Assembly: GCA_031290205.1 (NCBI GenBank)
Contig: JAITNZ010000246.1
Coordinates: forward strand, 1 to 9,630
Direction of reading: 5' to 3'
From: Spirochaetaceae bacterium
Lineage (GTDB): Bacteria; Spirochaetota; Spirochaetia; Treponematales; Breznakiellaceae
Length of the DNA: 9,630 bases
Under the pieces are notes generated by a model. The model saw nothing but the letters and a program-made list of their open reading frames with translations. It made no database searches and was not told the origin of the DNA. The stretch's first letter is position 1. Each line of letters begins with the position of its first letter. The position numbers and the translations under genes are program-made. Positions 6,259 to 9,630 of this stretch are shown here, piece by piece.

Positions 6259-6326
6259 ACAGAAAAGTGTGCGGGTAGCAGCATGGCAGCGAGCGTGTGC
6301 GCGTAGCGCGTTACGCCGACCTGAGC
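6259..6326 (+). repeat. Second copy of the dispersed repeat seen after hydF
   Basis: This segment aligns with 3276-3344 at roughly two thirds or more of positions by eye, with the exact block ATGGCAGCGAGCGT. The CAACGCCCTC/GAGGGCGTTG ends of the first copy are not clearly preserved here. Immediately before it lies AAGCCCAACAGAAAAG (6252-6267), an inverted partner of 1539-1554. Confidence 0.5.
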
Positions 6327-6404
6327 GATTTCGATTTCAACATGGCGGGGCTGCCTCGAAAAATTCGCCACCCTACCCGTATATTCCCTAAAAACGTCTT
6401 CGCG

Positions 6405-6588
6405 TCACCCCTTCATAGCAGTAACCTGCGTCAAAATCTCACAGCGGTCACATTTTAATTTTTTCATCAGCACCTTTATACATATAAACACTTGCAGTCG
6501 CCTGCAATTCATGGTTCATAAGAATGTCGTTTATCAAAAGATAATCAATGAGGTTTTCCACATCAATGGAAGTTTTTTGGGAAACTGT
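6405..6588 (-). pseudogene. Possible remnant of a small gene or gene end
   Basis: Reading leftward from a TAA at 6591-6589, one frame stays open to a TGA at 6450-6448. It gives a plausible protein-like sequence (…IDVENLIDYLLINDILMN… ending SVYMYKGADEKIKM) but has no good start codon. Overlapping its end in another frame, ATG at 6467 with AAAGG upstream encodes the 20-residue MKKLKCDRCEILTQVTAMKG with a CxxC pair. It could be a decayed gene or two chance short frames. I do not recognise either product. Confidence 0.25.
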
Positions 6589-6680
6589 TTAAAAAGAGAT
6601 AAAACTGCAAAACACGACTCAGGAATGGGTCGCTAAAAAATCAAGAATTAGTTTTAATACTTTTCAAGGCTGAATTTGAA

Positions 6681-6711
6681 AGGGCATAAACCCAAGAGTT
6701 GATGATGCCCT
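6681..6711 (-). terminator. Hairpin after the membrane-protein gene
   Basis: AGGGCAT (6681-6687) and ATGCCCT (6705-6711) form a 7-bp stem with a 17-base loop, 33 bases past the stop of the leftward gene. The minus-strand sequence beyond begins TTTCAAATTC, a poor T-run, so this is a weak terminator candidate. Confidence 0.35.
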
Positions 6712-6743
6712 CCGCATTGCCGCTTCGCTCAAAATGTCCTCTA

Positions 6744-8798
6744 TCAGCGTGTCCTCGCAGGACGCTTGAGGACTGCGTTCACGAGGTTTTTCATGGCTGG
6801 GTCGAGTTTTACTTTTCCATTGAGCTTTCTTCTTTTTGTGATATAGGGGACCCCGTGCCGTTCATTGATAACATTTTCAGGTTTTGTGGGGACGGCGGCG
6901 GAAGCCCTTTTGAGCTGGATTTTCATAAAATCGCCGTAGTGCAATATATCTTCAAAGGAATCAATGTCGCTGGCAACGACGGCGGGGCTTTCAAACAGGT
7001 CGTCAGCTAATAACTTTGCCTGCTTCCTCACATCATCCCTTGCCTCCTCCTCCTGCTTGATCCGCAATTCCTCGGCTGTCCGTTTTTGCCGCTCCGTCTC
7101 TTTTTCCAGTTCGATTTTTGCTCTTTCTTCCCGTGCTTTTTTTTCTTTCTCCGCCTTTTCGATTGTTGCTTTTGTTTTAATTTCGTTCACAATCATCGTC
7201 TGCAAATTTTGCATATTTTTAACGCTTTGATCCCCCCCCCCCCCTCCAGTTTTTTTTGCGCCAGTTTCCTCCAGTTCCTCCAGTTCCTCCAGTTCCTCCA
7301 GTTCTTCGAGCTCCTCAAGCTCCTCAAGCTCCTCAAGCTCTTCTAATTCTTCAGCGTAATTTTTTTTTTTTTCGTTTTTTTGCTCACTTGCGTTCGCTTT
7401 GGTAGCGGCAGACGAAATGGTAGCGGCATTCACGGTTTTTTCCTCCCTCGCGTTCAATGTGTTAGCGGTGTTCGTTTTGTTTGTGGCATTCGGCAAAAAT
7501 ATTTGCGGTAGCGCGGGAGGGGGTGTTGGGGCGTCGACAAGTTTAAGGGTTGCGTTTAAGATACGATTGAGGATGTCGGCTATCTTTTCCTCATCGAGCC
7601 TTTCAACATCGTTTTTTGATCGGTTACTCATTATCGCAATAAACTCATCCCAGCATTTATCAAAAAAGGTATTGATATAGACATCCGCCTCTTTATTGCG
7701 CCGCGCGTTGAAACCACGCCGCATTTCCCGTCGCACCGTCTCTCGCCGCATGGAAAGTTCCCGCTTCCATTCCGCCCAATCCATACCGGATTTATGTTCG
7801 CAGTATTCACGGTAGAGGCTTACTTGCAGATTCTTCATCCTATTCTGAATGATGGTAACGGGGTCCTGTTTTATATTGATAATAAAAAACAAGATGATGA
7901 ACACGGTAACGCCGAACGCGGACAACATGATGATTTTTAAGAACAATGAAAGCTCAAAGAGCTTTTCATCGGCAACAAGCCCGACAAATATCTGCTGCTC
8001 AGTCTGTTTAGAAAACAGGACAAACGATTTCAAAAGCGCATGGGTCACGGTTCGGGTAAGTATACCGCGCGTCCACATATCGGCGATCGTCTGTCGAAGC
8101 GCCCCGTCAGTTTCTTGCCGCACGCCGATTAACACCCCGTTAGGTGTAGACACCATCGAAATAGGCTCGCTTCTCTTGATGAAGCCACCAGAATAGAGCG
8201 CATCCTCGATGATGCTGGCGGTCAGCGAAAAAAGCGCGAGCCCCCGCTGTTTGTCCTCCGTATCATAAAAAGGCTGATAAAAAACAATACGCTCGCGCAG
8301 GGTATCAAAAATCATGCCGCTGCCCTCGCGCACCATGTCTTGGGTGATTCTAAAATTATGTGGCACATCCGTCCACTGACGGTAGGCGGCGGTATTATCC
8401 GACCGGATGATATAATCGGCTGTTTCTGTTGAAAAGTGAATCCTGTTTCCCGCGCTATCGACAATGCGCACCCATTGCAACGCAGGGAGCGTTATCTGTA
8501 ATTCACTCATTATCTTATTCCGCTGGTAAATATCCGCTTGATTTTGATTCAGCCCAAAGCTGCTACGGACAGCGTTATCCTGCAAAACCCCCGAAAAACG
8601 CCCCTGCAGGCTGGAAAAAGTCCTGTCAAGAAGGCGGGTTTCAGCATCCAGTTTACGAAGCATATCGCGGGATACGGCAGGCTCGTAGAACTTGATTTCC
8701 GCAAGATCAAAGAGTTTTACCTGCGAAACCACCGCAAATGCAGCGCTTAAGAGGCTGGTAATGAGTAAACAAAGGGCTGCCTTTTTGGGGATGCTCAT
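6744..8798 (-). CDS. Two-TM membrane protein with extracytoplasmic sensor-like region and coiled-coil tail
   Basis: Not recognised as a named family. The 684 residues show an N-terminal membrane segment (about 7-25), a periplasmic region of about 260 residues, a second membrane segment (about 286-309) and a long cytoplasmic part. The topology and periplasmic size suggest a Cache-like sensor input domain (inference). No histidine kinase, GGDEF or methyl-accepting module is visible after it. The cytoplasmic part has a charged region with WAEWKRELSMRRETVRREMRR (around 341-361), an Asn/Thr/Ala-rich linker (435-475), nine tandem EEL triplets (about 483-511), a poly-Gly run, a Lys/Glu-rich coiled coil, and a basic C terminus. 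The linker and coiled-coil DNA contains a G13 run and an A13 run. ATG 8798 has no clear Shine-Dalgarno sequence; TAGAAT lies 9 bases upstream and could be a -10 box of a nearly leaderless mRNA. The gene stands alone. Confidence 0.85.
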   Translation of the reverse strand: MSIPKKAALCLLITSLLSAAFAVVSQVKLFDLAEIKFYEPAVSRDMLRKLDAETRLLDRTFSSLQGRFSGVLQDNAVRSSFGLNQNQADIYQRNKIMSELQITLPALQWVRIVDSAGNRIHFSTETADYIIRSDNTAAYRQWTDVPHNFRITQDMVREGSGMIFDTLRERIVFYQPFYDTEDKQRGLALFSLTASIIEDALYSGGFIKRSEPISMVSTPNGVLIGVRQETDGALRQTIADMWTRGILTRTVTHALLKSFVLFSKQTEQQIFVGLVADEKLFELSLFLKIIMLSAFGVTVFIILFFIINIKQDPVTIIQNRMKNLQVSLYREYCEHKSGMDWAEWKRELSMRRETVRREMRRGFNARRNKEADVYINTFFDKCWDEFIAIMSNRSKNDVERLDEEKIADILNRILNATLKLVDAPTPPPALPQIFLPNATNKTNTANTLNAREEKTVNAATISSAATKANASEQKNEKKKNYAEELEELEELEELEELEELEELEELEELEETGAKKTGGGGGDQSVKNMQNLQTMIVNEIKTKATIEKAEKEKKAREERAKIELEKETERQKRTAEELRIKQEEEARDDVRKQAKLLADDLFESPAVVASDIDSFEDILHYGDFMKIQLKRASAAVPTKPENVINERHGVPYITKRRKLNGKVKLDPAMKNLVNAVLKRPARTR
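7232..7257 (-). repeat. Homopolymer runs (G13 and A8) inside the membrane-protein gene
   Basis: Thirteen C on the plus strand (7232-7244), meaning G13 in the coding strand, encode poly-Gly near residue 520. Eight T (7250-7257) lie six bases away. Runs of this length slip readily, and any change not divisible by three would remove the coiled-coil and basic tail. As given, the frame is open. Confidence 0.8.
7266..7352 (-). repeat. 9-bp coding tandem repeat (EEL x9 plus EE)
   Basis: The 87 bases encode nine Glu-Glu-Leu triplets plus a final Glu-Glu. Two sub-blocks differ in codons: one with the plus-strand unit CTCCAGTTC and one with CTCAAGCTC, suggesting successive local expansions. Unit gain or loss keeps the reading frame and changes the length of a helical segment. 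Confidence 0.85.
7360..7381 (-). repeat. A13 and A7 runs inside the membrane-protein gene
   Basis: T runs at 7360-7372 (13) and 7375-7381 (7) correspond to Lys codons (NEKKKN, residues about 475-480) just before the EEL array. They add to the G13 run as slippage-prone sites. Confidence 0.75.
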
Positions 8799-8894
8799 AG
8801 CAGGACTATTCTAGCACATCAGGAAAATAATTTGTAGGTGCCCATGACAGCGGGGGTGCACTTTCAAATTCGGGGTCCATCAGTATGGGCGCAT

Positions 8895-9059
8895 CCCCGC
8901 GCTACGCGCGGGGTCGGGCTTTATGCGGTTCCGCTACGCTCCATTCCCGCAAATTCACCACCAGCCTTCGCTACGGCTGGGCGCGAGGCGCCCAGAGCAA
9001 ACTAAAAGCCCTATAAAACACCCTGCGGGTGCGGGAACGCTACGCGCCGCTCCAATCCC
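8895..9059. repeat. Cluster of hairpins sharing the CGCTACG motif
   Basis: CGCTACG occurs four times (8900, 8932, 8969, 9038). Two are in hairpins: CCCCGCGC-TAC-GCGCGGGG (8895-8913) and CCAGCC/GGCTGG (8961-8966, 8975-8980). Directly after the second lies TGGGCGC-GAG-GCGCCCA (8978-8994). Segments 8925-8948 and 9031-9059 resemble each other (GCGG..., CGCTACG, CTCCAwTCCC). This looks like dispersed REP-type intergenic repeats, perhaps several decayed copies. Confidence 0.6.
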
Positions 9060-9389
9060 TTGCGCGGCAAACAGGTGCCTATGCCCGCTCTATCTTATGC
9101 AGAAGAGTCCGGTTGCTAAGCCTGTCGAAGCACCGAAGCTCCGCCCACACGCACAAAAGATTTCCTCTAAAATCCGCTATCACTTCGTCTTTTGTTGAAG
9201 CCTAGATTCCAATTCCGCAACAAGACGATATTCAGCATTCCCGCTGATATCCGTCTGCTTGTAAATACAGTTTTATGATGACGCAAATAACATACTGGAA
9301 TACAGGATGGTAGCAGCTATCTTTTCATGTTTCAGGTTCAGAGTGAGGCGGGGGCGTTGCGGGTGGTATAAGCGAGCAAAAGATGGGGC

Positions 9390-9395
9390 TATAAT
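9390..9395 (+). promoter_or_regulatory. Perfect -10 box upstream of the radical SAM gene
   Basis: TATAAT at 9390-9395 is a consensus -10 hexamer 77 bases before the ATG at 9472. No good -35 is found at 17 bp (TATAAG). A second AT-rich block, TATAAA, lies just before the start codon, so the true promoter is uncertain. Confidence 0.3.
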
Positions 9396-9471
9396 GTAGT
9401 TATGCGAAATTTTTTCTGGAATTTACTCGAAACAATATAGAATATTTATAAAATATAGTGTATAAAATAAT

Positions 9472-9630
9472 ATGCACCTAAAGAATGTAAAAGGCATCTT
9501 ATCATCAAAAAATGGAATGAATATTAGTCGTGGATGTATTCATGGATGTATCTATTGTGATGCAAGAAGCAAGTGTTATAATATGGACCACGAATTTGAA
9601 GATGTAGAAATAAAAATTAATGCCCCTGAG
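9472..9630 (+). CDS. SPL-type radical SAM protein, N-terminal part (runs off the window edge)
   Basis: Only 53 residues are visible. The motif ISRGCIHGCIYCDARSKCY contains CxxxCxxC (Cys-IHG-Cys-IY-Cys), the [4Fe-4S]/SAM-binding signature. Together with MN-ISRGC-HGC-YCD-RS-CY, this resembles the spore-photoproduct-lyase-like radical SAM family found widely in non-sporing anaerobes, whose substrate is mostly unknown. The ATG at 9472 has no Shine-Dalgarno sequence; the upstream bases are almost purely A and T. The gene and its leader are much more AT-rich than valS, hydF or hisB, which may point to separate ancestry. Without the C-terminal part, assignment beyond radical SAM is moderate. Confidence 0.85.
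   Translation, partial: MHLKNVKGILSSKNGMNISRGCIHGCIYCDARSKCYNMDHEFEDVEIKINAPE

Larger units (their letters stand above)
6089..6743. other. Gene-poor region with a repeat copy and possible gene debris
   Basis: No full gene is supported in these 650 bases. The stretch 6252-6326 holds a repeat copy related to 1539-1554 (inverted) and 3276-3344 (direct). From about 6400 onward the DNA becomes AT-rich. On the minus strand two short open stretches (6451-6588 and 6405-6467) look protein-like. A 7-bp hairpin lies just before the end of the downstream minus-strand gene. Confidence 0.5.
8799..9471. other. Gene-free intergenic region rich in hairpins, turning AT-rich at the right
   Basis: No convincing gene is seen. 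The left part has GGGTGCACTTTC (8854-8865, also at 1532-1543) and a hairpin cluster at 8895-9060. An inverted pair ACAAAAGA/TCTTTTGT (9153-9160, 9188-9195) has a 27-base loop. From about 9400 the base composition turns strongly AT-rich. The stretch 9200-9380 holds nothing I can identify. Confidence 0.55.

Noticed and set aside
7086..7346. Plus-strand frame of Phe/Leu-rich peptide
   Set aside because: It is the antisense reading of the poly-A and EEL repeat tracts.
8923..9198. Plus-strand 91-codon frame in the hairpin region
   Set aside because: It runs through hairpins and repeats, has no ribosome binding site and reads as Pro/Arg/Lys-rich low-quality sequence.
8820..9200. tRNA or structured RNA gene
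   Set aside because: No cloverleaf with a GTTCRANNC T-loop could be drawn; the hairpins look like dispersed repeats.
9402..9440. 12-codon leader peptide (MRNFFWNLLETI)
   Set aside because: No ribosome binding site, no attenuator hairpin and no run of one regulatory amino acid; likely chance.

Overview
The window looks like chromosomal DNA of an anaerobic, moderately GC-rich spirochaete, most likely a Treponema of the gut or termite type. This is inference. It rests on a HydF maturase (so a likely [FeFe]-hydrogenase), a DUF1566-type lipoprotein, a very repeat-rich intergenic landscape and a general treponemal flavour. No rRNA, tRNA or other taxonomic marker is present.

Layout, left to right. 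Positions 1-1477 (minus) hold the N-terminal half of valyl-tRNA synthetase, cut by the window edge inside an unusual Gly/Glu-rich insert. After a 320-bp divergent gap with short repeats comes hydF (1801-3258, plus), which carries an extra ~85-residue low-complexity block inside its GTPase domain. A repeat element and a weak terminator follow (3259-3483). A hisB-lipoprotein pair runs leftwards (hisB 4560-5198, lipoprotein 3484-4566, overlapping and probably translationally coupled). Next is a short array of TGTCTGGCAC/GTCAGAC elements (5288-5490) and, beside it, a REP-associated tyrosine (Y1/HUH) transposase gene (5554-6075, plus). A 650-bp gap with repeats and possible gene debris separates it from a large two-TM membrane protein (6744-8798, minus). 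That protein has a coiled-coil tail encoded by homopolymer runs and nine EEL repeats. A hairpin-rich, gene-free stretch (8799-9471) leads to the start of an SPL-type radical SAM gene (9472-9630, plus, cut by the edge) in visibly AT-rich DNA.

The genes do not form one pathway: translation (valS), hydrogenase maturation (hydF), histidine synthesis (hisB), envelope and sensing proteins, and a domesticated transposase lie side by side. What links them is repeat DNA. The same heptamer-based G-rich insert occurs in frame in two conserved genes (valS and hydF), sharing an exact 16-mer read in the same codon frame. A TGTCTGGCAC element family is scattered in several intergenic regions and is densest next to the transposase. 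Other short repeats pair up between distant intergenic regions. The most notable signal is the in-frame insertion of a heptamer repeat that has no stop codon in any of the six frames, comparable in spirit to protein-coding palindromic elements known from Rickettsia.
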